DNA from: Acidobacteriota bacterium
GTDB lineage: Bacteria; Acidobacteriota; Vicinamibacteria; Vicinamibacterales; UBA8438
Reading direction: 5' to 3'
Assembly: GCA_003533545.1 (NCBI GenBank)
Contig: DQEK01000457.1
Location: forward strand, 1 to 20,691
DNA length: 20,691 nt
The translations under genes were made by a program, and so were the position numbers. Shown here piece by piece: positions 1 to 7,418 of this stretch. Numbering within the stretch: the first letter of the stretch is position 1; each line of letters opens with the position of its first letter. Under the pieces are notes generated by a model that had not been told where the DNA came from, did not search any database, and saw only the letters and a list, made by a program, of their open reading frames with translations.

Positions 1-261
1 GAGATGCTCGCGTTGCGCGATGATTTCGTAGGTGCCAGCGCGCACATTCGGAATCTCGAATGTGCCGTCGTCCTCGGTCAATGTTACGGACGACGTGCCA
101 ATTAGGAGGACCACGGCACCATGGACCGGGTCACCGGTTTCACCGAAGGTAACAGTGCCTTGAATGTTCCCGATGTCCTGTGCATCCGCCCAGGCCGGAG
201 ACCAGAGCCCCAGCCCTATAACAACAGCACGGCAAAGCCAGTCAACACGAACGAAATTCAT
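1..261 (-). CDS. Secreted protein with N-terminal carboxypeptidase-regulatory-like domain, 5' part only
   Basis: The ATG at 261 opens an 87-codon frame that runs off the left edge without a stop. Residues 1-27 form a signal peptide (basic and hydrophobic segment ending in WADAQD). From about residue 30 the pattern IQGTVTFGETGDPVHGAVV, followed by a TLTEDDGTFEIPNV strand pair and an AGTYEI strand, is the carboxypeptidase regulatory-like (CarboxypepD_reg) beta-sandwich. In Acidobacteriota and Bacteroidota this domain commonly precedes a plug and beta-barrel of a TonB-dependent outer-membrane receptor, so a receptor is the likely whole, but only the first domain is visible here. It could equally be a shorter exported protein with one such domain. 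The downstream part lies outside the window. Confidence 0.75.
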   Translation of the reverse strand, partial: MNFVRVDWLCRAVVIGLGLWSPAWADAQDIGNIQGTVTFGETGDPVHGAVVLLIGTSSVTLTEDDGTFEIPNVRAGTYEIIAQREHL

Positions 262-552
262 GGATCCGATCGGCCTCTGGCCACAGTGTTGGCGTTCACG
301 CGAGGCATTGTCCGGTGCTCAAGTCTTGGGCCTTGTGCCACCACTTGCCCGGTTCACGCGACATATGTAAAAGGCGCAATGTCCGATCTCGCGAAAGGTG
401 TCTCCGGGTACCGATTTTACCCATAGTGGCCCGTCTCTTGAACTCTTCGTCTTGCGAACACGATTCAAGCACCACGTTGCAGTCGACAGTTCGACCCCCG
501 CCCGGTCGACGGCTTGGCGGTGAAGATCTGGCGATCAACAGCATCGTCAGAC
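262..552. other. Intergenic region without a recognisable gene
   Basis: This 291-base stretch lies between the end of the ABC permease gene and the start of the secreted receptor-like gene, both on the minus strand. Short open frames exist on both strands, but none has a family-like protein sequence or a good ribosome-binding site. It must carry the promoter of the gene on its left; I see no convincing -35/-10 pair or terminator. Confidence 0.5.
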
Positions 553-1299
553 TTAGTCGTACTTCCAAGCCAGCAAGCGCCGCTCAAGTCGCTCAGAGAG
601 GGAGAAAAGCAGCAATACCAAACCCATGATCACGACGATTAGCCCGATCGTCAAGGCCGCGTTGTAGGTGCTCTGTGCAAACTGGAGTAAGTATCCTAGC
701 CCGCGACTTGAGGCCACGAATTCGCCAACGACTGCGCCGGTGAAACCAAATCCCACCGCGACCTTGAAGTTGCCCATGACCCATGCGGTCACTGAGGGTA
801 CGTAGACTTCCTGAACCAGGACACGTCTCCCACCGCCTAGGGTCTGGACTCGTTCCACGAGTCGCTGGTCCACCTCTTTGATGCCGTTGTACACAGCGAA
901 GAAGATGAGTACCATGACGAGGATGGTCGCGAGCGCCAGCTTGGACGCTAGGCCGATGCCCAGCCAAATGACGAACAACGGCGCCAAAATAACGCGGGGA
1001 ATCGCGTTGAGCAGAATCATAACGGGTTCAAGTAATTCGGCTAGTAGTGGCGAAAGTGCAGCGGCGAATCCCAATGCGACGCCCAGTGCCACTCCCACGA
1101 CGAGACCGGCGAAGGCTGCGATGGTCGTCGCCCAGAGATGCGGCCAGAGTTCGCCGTCGACGACTAACTGGAGCATAACCTCGCCGACAGCGCTCGGCGG
1201 CGGGGCATAGAACGGGTCCAGCCAACCGATACGGGATAGCGTTTCCCAGACCAGGAGGAGTAGTAAGCCGGCCAGGGTCCGTCTATGGGTCGGAGTCAT
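553..1299 (-). CDS. ABC transporter permease (SsuC/TauC/ThiX-like)
   Basis: This 248-residue inner-membrane protein has about six hydrophobic segments and belongs to the binding-protein-dependent permease family (BPD_transp_1). The cytoplasmic coupling loop (EAA-like motif) is seen around the segment VQTLGGGRRVLVQEVYVPS, followed by the family's AVGFGFTGAVVGEF stretch, which is the pattern of nitrate/sulfonate/taurine and thiamine-precursor importers. Its ATG overlaps the stop of the upstream ATPase gene by four bases (ATGA), so the two are translationally coupled. With the ATPase and the lipoprotein binding protein upstream it forms a complete importer. The substrate cannot be read from the sequence; sulfonates, nitrate-like anions, or pyrimidine and thiamine precursors are all handled by this class. 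Confidence 0.92.
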   Translation of the reverse strand: MTPTHRRTLAGLLLLLVWETLSRIGWLDPFYAPPPSAVGEVMLQLVVDGELWPHLWATTIAAFAGLVVGVALGVALGFAAALSPLLAELLEPVMILLNAIPRVILAPLFVIWLGIGLASKLALATILVMVLIFFAVYNGIKEVDQRLVERVQTLGGGRRVLVQEVYVPSVTAWVMGNFKVAVGFGFTGAVVGEFVASSRGLGYLLQFAQSTYNAALTIGLIVVIMGLVLLLFSLSERLERRLLAWKYD

Positions 1300-2060
1300 G
1301 TGTCGGTCGGCCTTGGTGCAGTTAGCGACTTGAGTTCGACGGAAAGGTCGTCCCAGAGCCGTCGTAGCAGTGGCGCGAAGGCCGGGTGCTGTCGCGTCTC
1401 AAGAATCTGCCGAGGGCGTGGAATGTCGACGACGTGACGGGCACTGATCGTCGCGCGCGGGCCCTTGCTGAGGACATACACGACATCCGACGCGCCGGCC
1501 GCTTCTTCGAGGTCGTGCGTGACCAACAGCACGGTTAGTTGCTCGCGTTCGACCCAATCCAGGAGCTCCTGCGTGACGCGGGTCCTGACGATGGCGTCCA
1601 AGGAGGCGAACGGTTCATCCAGCAGGAGCAGTTTTGGCTCCAGTGCAAGCACCTGCGCGATTGCGGCACGTTTGCGCTGGCCACCGGACAGTTGCGCTGG
1701 ATAGCGGTCACCGAGGCCGGCCAATCCAAGCACGGTTAGCCAGTGTTCGGCTTTGTCAGCGATGGTCGCTTCTGGGAGTTCTCGGATATGGAGGCCAAGG
1801 GCGACGTTCTGTCGTACCGTTCGCCAGGGAAGCAGAGCGTCGTCTTGAAATAGGAATCCAACGTCCCGCATAGGGACGTCCAACTCGACCGAACCGTGCT
1901 CTGCTGAGATCAGCTCAGTCACGACCCGAAGCACACTCGTTTTTCCAGAACCGGACGGGCCGACTAGGCTGACGAACTGACCCTTCTGGATGTCGAAGTC
2001 AACGCCGTCGAGCACCGGTGTTCCGCCATAACCGACGGTGAGACCTTTCACATGTAACAC
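1296..2060 (-). CDS. ABC transporter ATP-binding protein (SsuB/TauB/ThiZ-like)
   Basis: This 254-residue cytoplasmic ATPase energises the neighbouring permease. It carries Walker A GPSGSGKTS near residue 35, the Q-loop in FLFQDDALLPWRT, the ABC signature LSGGQRKRA, Walker B LLLLDEPFASLDA and the switch histidine in LLVTHDL. The DDALLPWRTVRQNV region is typical of the nitrate/sulfonate/taurine subfamily. The start codon is GTG at 2060; no ATG fits the homologous N-terminus (VLHVKGLTVGYGG). A 53-base gap separates it from the binding-protein gene and its stop overlaps the permease start by four bases. Confidence 0.93.
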   Translation of the reverse strand: MLHVKGLTVGYGGTPVLDGVDFDIQKGQFVSLVGPSGSGKTSVLRVVTELISAEHGSVELDVPMRDVGFLFQDDALLPWRTVRQNVALGLHIRELPEATIADKAEHWLTVLGLAGLGDRYPAQLSGGQRKRAAIAQVLALEPKLLLLDEPFASLDAIVRTRVTQELLDWVEREQLTVLLVTHDLEEAAGASDVVYVLSKGPRATISARHVVDIPRPRQILETRQHPAFAPLLRRLWDDLSVELKSLTAPRPTDT

Positions 2061-2113
2061 GGCGTTCTCAGTTCGGAGCGATGTGGTGACGTCGCGGGGC
2101 CGCGAACAGCGGA

Positions 2114-3223
2114 CTATTCGGAAAGGGCGTCGACATCGAGAAGCGTGTCCAGGGCTATTTGCCCAGGCTCCAGAATTCCGGCTACCTCCTGGGCTGCCAC
2201 GACGCGTTCGGACGCGGCGACGTCGATCCGAACGTGTTCGGGGTATAGCGACAGGCGGTGGCGTTCGATGATCTGTTCCAACTGGGTGACATCGCCTCCG
2301 GCGATGAGAGCGCGCGGTAGTGCCGAAACGATGTCTGGCGGCGGGAGGAGACGGGCGTCGTTAAGGCCGCCTTCGAGTGCGGCGGCGAGTCGGCGTATCT
2401 CCGGCAGGCGTCGGTCGCGTTCGTTCGATCGCACTGAGACGCCCATGAATTCGTAGGCCCCCCCCAAATACGTCTTGGCCTCGCTGAGGTTCATGAAGTT
2501 CACCAGTGTTTGGCCGCCGGCTTCCGTGATGAGCGAGAGGGCCGGTTCTTGAAGCATCGCCGCGTCGATTTGACCGATTCGTAGCGCGTCAAAGAGGTTC
2601 GTCCCGATGGCGGCGAATCGGACTTGGTCGGCGTTTACGCCGGCCTGATCGAGCAGGAACAGCAACAACGCGTGGTCCGCGTTGCCAAGACCCGAGATTC
2701 CGACTGTGTAGTTTTCGAGTTCGCGGATAGCGCCGATGGTCCCTGCCTGTTGAGGAGAAACAGCCAGCGCGAACAGCGGCAATCGGCCCGTCGACGCAAC
2801 GCGCCTGACGGCCGCGCCGTTCGCGGCGGCTTGTAGCGCGACGTCGAACGAGGTGCCGGCGTAGTCGACAGCGCCTCCGACGAGGGCCTGCATGGCAGCG
2901 CTGCCTCCGCGGGTATAAACGAGTTCAGCATTGAGGCCCTGCGCTGCGAAGTGGCCTCCTGCTCGTGCCATCTCATAGGGCACCACGCAGAGTAGCTGAC
3001 CGCAGAAGGCGAGTCGCACAGCGACGGTTCCGTCAGTCGGCTTTGCGGCGCAGGAACTGACGGCCATGACGCCGGCCACACCGACGAGGCTCTTGAGCGC
3101 AGTTCGCCGGTCCCAGGTGTTCCCTGGGTTGGGCCTACTTGGAGCACCCCTGGGCGAGAGGTTCCTCTCGTGGTCACGAACGGGGCCGACTAGGCCTGGA
3201 TTCGTCGCGTCACAGCAGCCCAT
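2114..3223 (-). CDS. ABC transporter substrate-binding lipoprotein (NMT1/THI5/SsuA-like)
   Basis: This 369-residue protein is the probable ligand receptor of the importer. A twin-arginine-like motif (DRRTALKSL, residues 38-46) precedes a hydrophobic stretch and a lipobox-like VSSC with C58, so it may be a Tat-exported lipoprotein. The mature part begins with a strand ending in FCGQLLCVVPYEMARAGG, followed by GLNAELVYTRGGSAAMQALVGG, the NMT1/THI5-like periplasmic-binding fold. The reading frame is open further upstream to 3310, but that would overlap the preceding gene, whose stop is at 3255. The ATG at 3223 is preceded by AGTAGG and is preferred. Ligand unknown. The long polar stretch before the twin arginines (about 37 residues) is unusual for a Tat signal. 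Confidence 0.85.
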   Translation of the reverse strand: MGCCDATNPGLVGPVRDHERNLSPRGAPSRPNPGNTWDRRTALKSLVGVAGVMAVSSCAAKPTDGTVAVRLAFCGQLLCVVPYEMARAGGHFAAQGLNAELVYTRGGSAAMQALVGGAVDYAGTSFDVALQAAANGAAVRRVASTGRLPLFALAVSPQQAGTIGAIRELENYTVGISGLGNADHALLLFLLDQAGVNADQVRFAAIGTNLFDALRIGQIDAAMLQEPALSLITEAGGQTLVNFMNLSEAKTYLGGAYEFMGVSVRSNERDRRLPEIRRLAAALEGGLNDARLLPPPDIVSALPRALIAGGDVTQLEQIIERHRLSLYPEHVRIDVAASERVVAAQEVAGILEPGQIALDTLLDVDALSE

Positions 3224-3254
3224 GGTACCTACTTGCTTTAGCGCCTCGATCGGT

Positions 3255-3797
3255 TCACTGGGCCACGTACTCGGTGGCGAACTCTTTGAGTCGTTCGCTC
3301 CGCAGTCCAATCGTTTCCGCTTCGGCCATGGCCCGTTCCTGGTCCCAGCCGTCTTGTTTCACGCGCTTGATGAACCACATGGCGCCGACCCGGTTCGCCG
3401 AGGCGCAGTGGATGTAGGCCGGCTGATTCGCGGTGTCTGCGATTGCGGCGAGGAACTCTTCGGTCACGTCGGGGTTCGGTGCCCGGAATGGAATGTGAAT
3501 GTACTTCAGGCCTGCCTCCGTGGCTGCCGCCTGACTGGCTCCGATGTTGGCACCTTCTTCTTCCGCGGTGCGAAAGTTGATGACCGAGGCGAAACCGAGC
3601 TGCTTCAACGCCGGCATTGCCTCGGCCGGCGTGGCTCCGGCGCAGGCGACGGTTGCGTCAATCCGCGTGTAATTTCTAACACCCTCTGGTGCTTCCTGGG
3701 CGCCTAGCGTGGCGGGAGTCCAGAACCCGAGTGCCAGACCGAAAAAGAGGCCGCCCGCGAGCAGGGGCGACCGCACGGTGCGGTGAACGATGGACAT
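3255..3797 (-). CDS. Exported DUF442-like phosphatase/rhodanese-fold protein
   Basis: This 180-residue protein has a signal peptide ending near residue 34 (ATLGAQEAP). The body matches the tyrosine-phosphatase-like domain known as DUF442 or beta-lactamase-hydrolase-like domain: YTRIDATVACAGATP, then ALKQLGFASVINFRTAEEEG, then the catalytic loop YIHCASANRVGAMW. The loop is H130-C131 with four residues before R136 (CX4R), one shorter than the classical CX5R phosphatase loop and closer to rhodanese-like loops, so hydrolysis of phosphate is not assured. The ATG has AAGGAG five bases upstream. Only 31 bases separate it from the binding-protein gene, so it may be co-transcribed with the importer, but a functional link is not evident. 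Confidence 0.85.
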   Translation of the reverse strand: MSIVHRTVRSPLLAGGLFFGLALGFWTPATLGAQEAPEGVRNYTRIDATVACAGATPAEAMPALKQLGFASVINFRTAEEEGANIGASQAAATEAGLKYIHIPFRAPNPDVTEEFLAAIADTANQPAYIHCASANRVGAMWFIKRVKQDGWDQERAMAEAETIGLRSERLKEFATEYVAQ

Positions 3798-3876
3798 GAT
3801 GTCTCCTTAAAAGTGTGCGTCCTCGCGCGTGTCGCTTAACGTCGTATGATGATGCTTGCATTCTACTGCGCCCGGA

Positions 3877-3889
3877 CGGGTCGCACCCG
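3877..3889. promoter_or_regulatory. Small dyad (CGGGT-CGC-ACCCG) in the divergent promoter region
   Basis: A perfect five-base inverted repeat with a three-base centre sits in the 128-base region between the divergent phosphatase-like gene and the merP-like gene, about 37 bases before the merP start. It could be an operator for a metal-responsive regulator, but it is short and may be chance. A TATGAT hexamer at 3845-3850 resembles a -10 box on the plus strand, without a convincing -35. Confidence 0.2.
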
Positions 3890-3915
3890 ACGATATCTGT
3901 TGTGGAAGGTGTTAC

Positions 3916-3919
3916 GGAG
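3916..3919 (+). promoter_or_regulatory. Ribosome-binding site deciding the merP-like start
   Basis: GGAG lies six bases before the ATG at 3926. It supports that ATG over the in-frame GTG at 3815, and the protein from 3926 begins directly with a lipoprotein signal peptide. The site lies upstream of the internal TGA, so translation starts before it. Confidence 0.55.
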
Positions 3920-3925
3920 CTACGG

Positions 3926-4282
3926 ATGTTACAAATATGTGGACCGCGGCTTTGGTTGTGCGCTGTCGCGGCTGGTTTGGTTGTGGGTTGCGGCGGACCT
4001 GGATTCGATTCGGCTTCATCCGTCCCCGAAGCGGTGGTTGAGCCAGCTGCGCTCGATATTGTGGTGCTCAGCGTCGAGGGCATGACCTGAGGCGGCTGTG
4101 CCCTGGCCGTGCGCCAGGCCCTCTTAGGGGTGGACGGAGTCGTTGATGCCAAGGTCTGGTACGACGACAAGCGTGCCGAGGTACGTTACGCCCCGATGGT
4201 CGTCGACACTGTCGCGATGCTGTTGGCAATCGAAGCCGCCGGATTTGCCGCGTCAGTGATCAACGACGATGACGTCGAATAG
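3926..4282 (+). CDS. merP: MerP-like heavy-metal-associated lipoprotein, probable selenoprotein (Sec at codon 55, TGA 4088-4090)
   Basis: Read with TGA 4088-4090 as selenocysteine, this is a 118-residue protein. Residues 1-22 are a lipoprotein signal with lipobox LVVGC (C22). Residues about 43-112 form one heavy-metal-associated (HMA) domain: the strand LDIVVLSVEG, the metal loop GMT-U-GGC (U55, C58), helix ALAVRQALLGVDGV, then VVDAKVWYDDKRAEVRY and the final AIEAAGFAA helix. The family loop is GMTCxxC, so the TGA replaces exactly the first metal-binding cysteine and the frame stays intact on both sides. A hairpin fitting a bacterial SECIS follows at 4102-4118. The role inferred from the family is to bind a soft metal ion such as Hg(II) at the outer face of the membrane and pass it to the transporter encoded next. 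Its 3' end overlaps the merT-like gene by 14 bases. The alternative, a nonsense-mutated pseudogene, is less likely. Confidence 0.85.
4102..4118 (+). promoter_or_regulatory. Candidate bacterial SECIS hairpin in the merP-like gene
   Basis: CCTGGC at 4102-4107 pairs perfectly with GCCAGG at 4113-4118 around a five-base loop CGTGC. The loop begins 17 bases after the in-frame TGA, and G is the second loop base. Bacterial SECIS elements are known to sit about 16-37 bases after the UGA with a G in the first two loop positions, so the fit is good. It lies inside the coding frame, as expected for bacteria. Confidence 0.65.
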
Positions 4283-4631
4283 CCTGCGACAGCGTTTGCC
4301 GGCCGCGACTGGAGTCGTAGCGGCAGTGCTAGCCTCAAGTTGCTGCCTGCTACCGTTGGCCCTGATCGTGACCGGTGTGACTGGTGCCGGCCTGATGATG
4401 ACGATGATGCGTTACGAGTGGTTGACTTTTCCGGTTGGCGTTGGTGGTCTGATTGGCGCCTACATACTGTACTTTCGGGCGCAACGTCGCTGCGCTACGA
4501 CCGCGTGCCGGTTCGTGAGCCAGCGGCGTACGCAGATCATGTTGGGTGTCTCGACCGTGGTTGTGGTGGTCGCGATCCTTTTGAAATTCTTCCCGTCCTG
4601 GACTGCCGACCTGCTACAGCAGCTAACCTGA
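4269..4631 (+). CDS. merT: MerT-like mercuric/heavy-metal ion transporter
   Basis: This 120-residue inner-membrane protein has three hydrophobic segments (about 12-33, 40-70 and 88-106). The first holds the vicinal cysteine pair of MerT in ASSCCLLPLALIVTGVTGAG (C25, C26). The cytoplasmic loop holds C75 and C80 (RCATTAC), matching the second cysteine pair of MerT, and the length is normal for the family (about 116 residues). The known route is transfer of Hg(II) from a periplasmic MerP to the first pair and then to the second. The start overlaps the merP-like stop by 14 bases and has no good ribosome site, so it is probably translationally coupled. No merR or merA is present in the window, so resistance rather than simple metal transport cannot be claimed. 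Confidence 0.85.
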   Translation: MTSNSLRQRLPAATGVVAAVLASSCCLLPLALIVTGVTGAGLMMTMMRYEWLTFPVGVGGLIGAYILYFRAQRRCATTACRFVSQRRTQIMLGVSTVVVVVAILLKFFPSWTADLLQQLT

Positions 4632-4869
4632 GGACGTTTCGTCAAGCACCTGGCGTTAGACGCCGGCGCGGGCGGACGACCTCCCGTGTTGGGTGTGTAG
4701 GTTGGTCACGCAACATCGAAAGGGCGCCAGCATTGGTTGCTCTTGGCCTTGGTTGCGATGGCAAACGGAACGTCCGTGGGGTTCCCTTGCGCGGCACTCT
4801 CAGTCTATCGGCTGTCGTCTCGCCGATTGTGGTTAACGGAATTGCCGGGACTGCCGGGGGCACTTGTGC

Positions 4870-5145
4870 TCACAGGGCCTCGAAAGTGCCGTCCGGCGTG
4901 TCGCGGATGGCCAACTCACCACGTTCGGCGCGAATAATCAGCTCGCGGGCCTCATTCGCACGCTCCGACGGGACCAGGACCTCTGCGGCTCCAATGCCAT
5001 CGACCGAGATGGGGTAGATTCGGCGGACCGCCTCTCCGCGCAGTTGGCAGGGGATGTCGTGAGCCTCGAGAAAGGCCTTGATCTGTGCTTCTACGAACTG
5101 GCCCTGGACCGTTGAGACGACCACGTATCCTTCATAATCGGTCAT
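4870..5145 (-). CDS. DUF2007-like putative signal-transducing protein
   Basis: This 91-residue cytoplasmic protein has the DUF2007 pattern: an N-terminal strand (GYVVVSTVQGQ), helix VEAQIKAFLEAHDIPCQLRG, a strand with YPISVDGIGAAEVLVP and the helix ANEARELIIRAE. The family is small, PII-like in topology and without a settled function. Its ATG overlaps the stop of the SnoaL-like gene by four bases (ATGA), so the two are translated together. No catalytic motif is visible. Confidence 0.75.
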   Translation of the reverse strand: MTDYEGYVVVSTVQGQFVEAQIKAFLEAHDIPCQLRGEAVRRIYPISVDGIGAAEVLVPSERANEARELIIRAERGELAIRDTPDGTFEAL

Positions 5146-5585
5146 TGTGGGTCTCCGCTATTGCTACCTTGTGCCACGATTCCGAGTTGCAACATGAGGC
5201 CCAAGAGGTCGGCCTGTTCCCAGCGTTCTACAATTTTGCCATCGCGCAGGCGCAGGAACACCATTGATGGGAGCTGCACCGGTTTCCCGGTCGGGGGCGC
5301 ACCCATCAACGGTCCCCGGCTCGTGCCGGCGAAGGTGGCCCGACAGGCCACGAGGTCCTCTTCGGCAAGCATTTCGTGCACCGTTATCCGTAGGTCGGGA
5401 AATGCGGTTCTGAACACGTCGTACATCTGGCGTGCGCCGGCGGGACCGGGAGCCTGCTCAGGCGCCGCACTATGGTCGAGGTAGTCGTCCGCGATCAGCT
5501 CATCGATCGCGTCAGGACGGGCGTTGTTGAACACCTCGTCGAAGAATCGCCGAACGAGAATTTTGTTCTGAGCAGACATGAACAT
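5142..5585 (-). CDS. SnoaL-like (ester cyclase/NTF2-fold) protein
   Basis: This 147-residue protein has the SnoaL-like polyketide cyclase / ester cyclase pattern: KILVRRFFDEVFNNARPDAI, then LIADDYLDHSAAPEQ, FPDLRITVHEMLAEEDLVAC, then a strand with LPSMVFLRLRDGKIVERWEQ and an LLGLMLQLG end. Members are alpha+beta-barrel proteins with varied or unknown activity, and none is implied here. Start is ATG at 5585 or the in-frame ATG at 5579; neither has a clear ribosome site. It is the first gene of a two-gene unit with the DUF2007-like gene. Confidence 0.8.
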   Translation of the reverse strand: MFMSAQNKILVRRFFDEVFNNARPDAIDELIADDYLDHSAAPEQAPGPAGARQMYDVFRTAFPDLRITVHEMLAEEDLVACRATFAGTSRGPLMGAPPTGKPVQLPSMVFLRLRDGKIVERWEQADLLGLMLQLGIVAQGSNSGDPQ

Positions 5586-5958
5586 AACTTTCGTTCTGCA
5601 GAACCGTGGCGGTTGGCGGGCTCACCAGTTGTGATGGGCTGGTTCGTCGTCAAACGAAACTACACGCGCTGTCAAAATCATGCGCGAGCGGCGATTGCTT
5701 CAGGCCACGACAAAGACGATGTGGCTAGCGCGAGAACGTTGTGATCTTTCCGCAACCTCGGTCCTGGACGCCCGCAACAGCGCCCTTCGCCAACCGGTGT
5801 GAGCCCCGTGTGGACGAGGTTCACTCGACGCATAGGCATTGCCGGCCGAGAGCGCGAGAGACTGTGAGGCCGGGTGCCGCCAGCGAGCGCGCTGCCGCGA
5901 CCCGTCCTTGTCGTGCCCTTTTCGACACGGACCTTGCCGGATGCGTGTATGTTCGGTT
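5586..5958. other. Gene-free intergenic region
   Basis: This 373-base stretch lies between the SnoaL-like start and the HpcH-aldolase stop. Open frames here have low-complexity, arginine-rich translations and no family resemblance. A TTGACA hexamer on the minus strand at 5670-5675 could be a -35 element for the SnoaL-like gene, but no good -10 follows at 16-18 bases. No RNA gene or terminator hairpin was recognised. Confidence 0.5.
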
Positions 5959-6804
5959 CTAGTCCCGCGGTTCGGTGCCCTCAATCGCTGCGACTCCCTC
6001 AGGGGCATCTGCAAGCATCGCTCGCACCCCATTGCGAATAAACGTGGTTGTTCCTGGTGCTTGGAAGAACAAAAAGCCCTCACGGTCTCGCCACGCAGAC
6101 GGGCCGCCCAGCACCTTGTCCGCTCCGAGGGTGTCGTCCTTGATCTTGGTGATCATCCGTTCATACTCGGGATCACCCTGACGCCGACCGGAGAAGCTAC
6201 CGAGGTCGCTACTGGCGGCGAAGATGGCGTCGACACCGGTCACGCTCGCGATGGCGTTCGCCTGTTCCACGCCTTCGAGTTGCTCGATCATTGCGATGAT
6301 CATGATGTTGTCGTTCGCGGTTTGACGATAGTCGTTGCCCCAGATGGCGCGATACTGACCGCCGCCCTGGCTGCGAATACCCATCGGCGGGTATTTTGCC
6401 CACTGCACCGCGTTTTCCATCTCTTCCGGCGTGATGACCATTGGCACGATGATGCCCAAGGCCCCGATGTCAGTCGCTTTCTGGATATCACCTTCGGTCG
6501 CGTCAGGGACACGGATGAAGGGAATGGCTGGTGCATCCTTGCAGGCCCAGATCATCCGGGCGACGTCTTGGTAGCTGAGCGGACTGTGCTGCATCTCGAT
6601 CCAGATGAAGTCAAACCCGGCATTGGCCATTGCGCAGTAGATCTGTGGGTCCGGTGTGTCGACCGTCCCCCCGACGATTTGCTGCCCCGACAGCACTTTC
6701 TGCTTTGCGGTGTTGTACATTCGCTGTGCTTCGGCGTTCGAAACGGCGCTCAGGACGACCATGGCGCAGGTGGCGACGGACAGGACGATTCGTGTGGCGC
6801 GCAT
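5959..6804 (-). CDS. Exported HpcH/HpaI aldolase family protein
   Basis: This 281-residue protein has a signal peptide (residues 1-27, ending SNAEAQ). The TIM-barrel body follows the class II HpcH/HpaI aldolase pattern: FIWIEMQHSPLSYQD (H73 in the position of the catalytic histidine), PFIRVPD, GALGIIVPMVITPEEME, AKYPPMGIRS, IIAMIEQLEGVEQAN (metal-ligand glutamate E174) and VDAIFAASSDLG (D200). Family enzymes cleave 4-hydroxy-2-oxo acids to pyruvate or glyoxylate and an aldehyde, normally in the cytoplasm, so the export signal is odd. AAGGAG lies five bases upstream of the ATG. It follows the NIPSNAP gene by 30 bases, probably as one operon. Confidence 0.88.
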   Translation of the reverse strand: MRATRIVLSVATCAMVVLSAVSNAEAQRMYNTAKQKVLSGQQIVGGTVDTPDPQIYCAMANAGFDFIWIEMQHSPLSYQDVARMIWACKDAPAIPFIRVPDATEGDIQKATDIGALGIIVPMVITPEEMENAVQWAKYPPMGIRSQGGGQYRAIWGNDYRQTANDNIMIIAMIEQLEGVEQANAIASVTGVDAIFAASSDLGSFSGRRQGDPEYERMITKIKDDTLGADKVLGGPSAWRDREGFLFFQAPGTTTFIRNGVRAMLADAPEGVAAIEGTEPRD

Positions 6805-6834
6805 CTGTTCTCCTTAATTTATTTGGCCGTGGGG

Positions 6835-7257
6835 CTACTTCAGCGGGGAATAGTCGGTAGCCTCCATATAGGCGCTTTCGACTTGGACCCGTCCCACCCC
6901 TGAGGCCTCAGCCACGCCAGGCCACTCAGCATCGGTGCGGAAGTCCTGCCAGTTTTCCTGCGCCGCCTGACGGCTGTCGTGCGAGATGATGTAGGTCAGC
7001 GTGTTCGGGGTGTCTTGCGGAACCCAGTAGCCAACGTTCTCGATACCGTGGCGTTCGAAGATTCGCATAGTGTGGTCGCGGAACCTGGCTTGCAGGTTAG
7101 GCAGTTTGCCCTCGGCTGTGGTGTAGGTTCGTAGTTCGAACACTTTACCGTTGCTCTGAGCTACCAGCGTGTCGGTCTGCCAGAAACTGCCAGCCCCGAA
7201 GCCGGCCGCGAAGACCATGATGCCGAAGACAACGAGATAGGGTCTACTGTTGGTCAT
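6835..7257 (-). CDS. Exported or membrane-anchored NIPSNAP-family protein
   Basis: This 140-residue protein has an N-terminal hydrophobic segment (about 7-22), then the NIPSNAP pattern: VFELRTYTTAEGKLPNLQARFRDH, FERHGIENVGYWVP, LTYIISHDSRQAAQENWQDF and a closing ESAYMEATDYSPL. NIPSNAP domains are ferredoxin-like folds of unsettled function. The ATG at 7257 is chosen because AAGGAG lies six bases before it; an earlier in-frame ATG at 7272 overlaps that site. It lies upstream of the exported aldolase, with which it is likely co-expressed. Confidence 0.85.
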   Translation of the reverse strand: MTNSRPYLVVFGIMVFAAGFGAGSFWQTDTLVAQSNGKVFELRTYTTAEGKLPNLQARFRDHTMRIFERHGIENVGYWVPQDTPNTLTYIISHDSRQAAQENWQDFRTDAEWPGVAEASGVGRVQVESAYMEATDYSPLK

Positions 7258-7418
7258 GATGGGCTCCTTCATGATGTTTTCCGCCTCAGGGCCCGATGGC
7301 TCTGTGGTCTGGCGGTCGTAAGATCCAGCGGTGTCCAGCCAGATTTTCGGTGCCTTTGAGCCGTCCGAGAAGTGCCATAGTAGCCGAAAATTCGGCAGAA
7401 TTCTCGGTTTTACGACGA

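Noticed and set aside
4088..4090. The TGA in the merP-like gene as a nonsense mutation making a pseudogene
   Set aside because: It falls precisely on the first metal-binding Cys codon, the flanking frame is fully conserved, a SECIS-like hairpin follows at the right distance, and the same arrangement recurs in the DUF411 gene.
3926..4631. A complete mercury-resistance operon
   Set aside because: Only MerP-like and MerT-like genes are present; neither a merR regulator nor a merA reductase is found nearby.
5586..5958. Open frames on both strands in the gap before the SnoaL-like gene
   Set aside because: Their translations are arginine-rich without family patterns, ribosome sites or membrane or signal segments.
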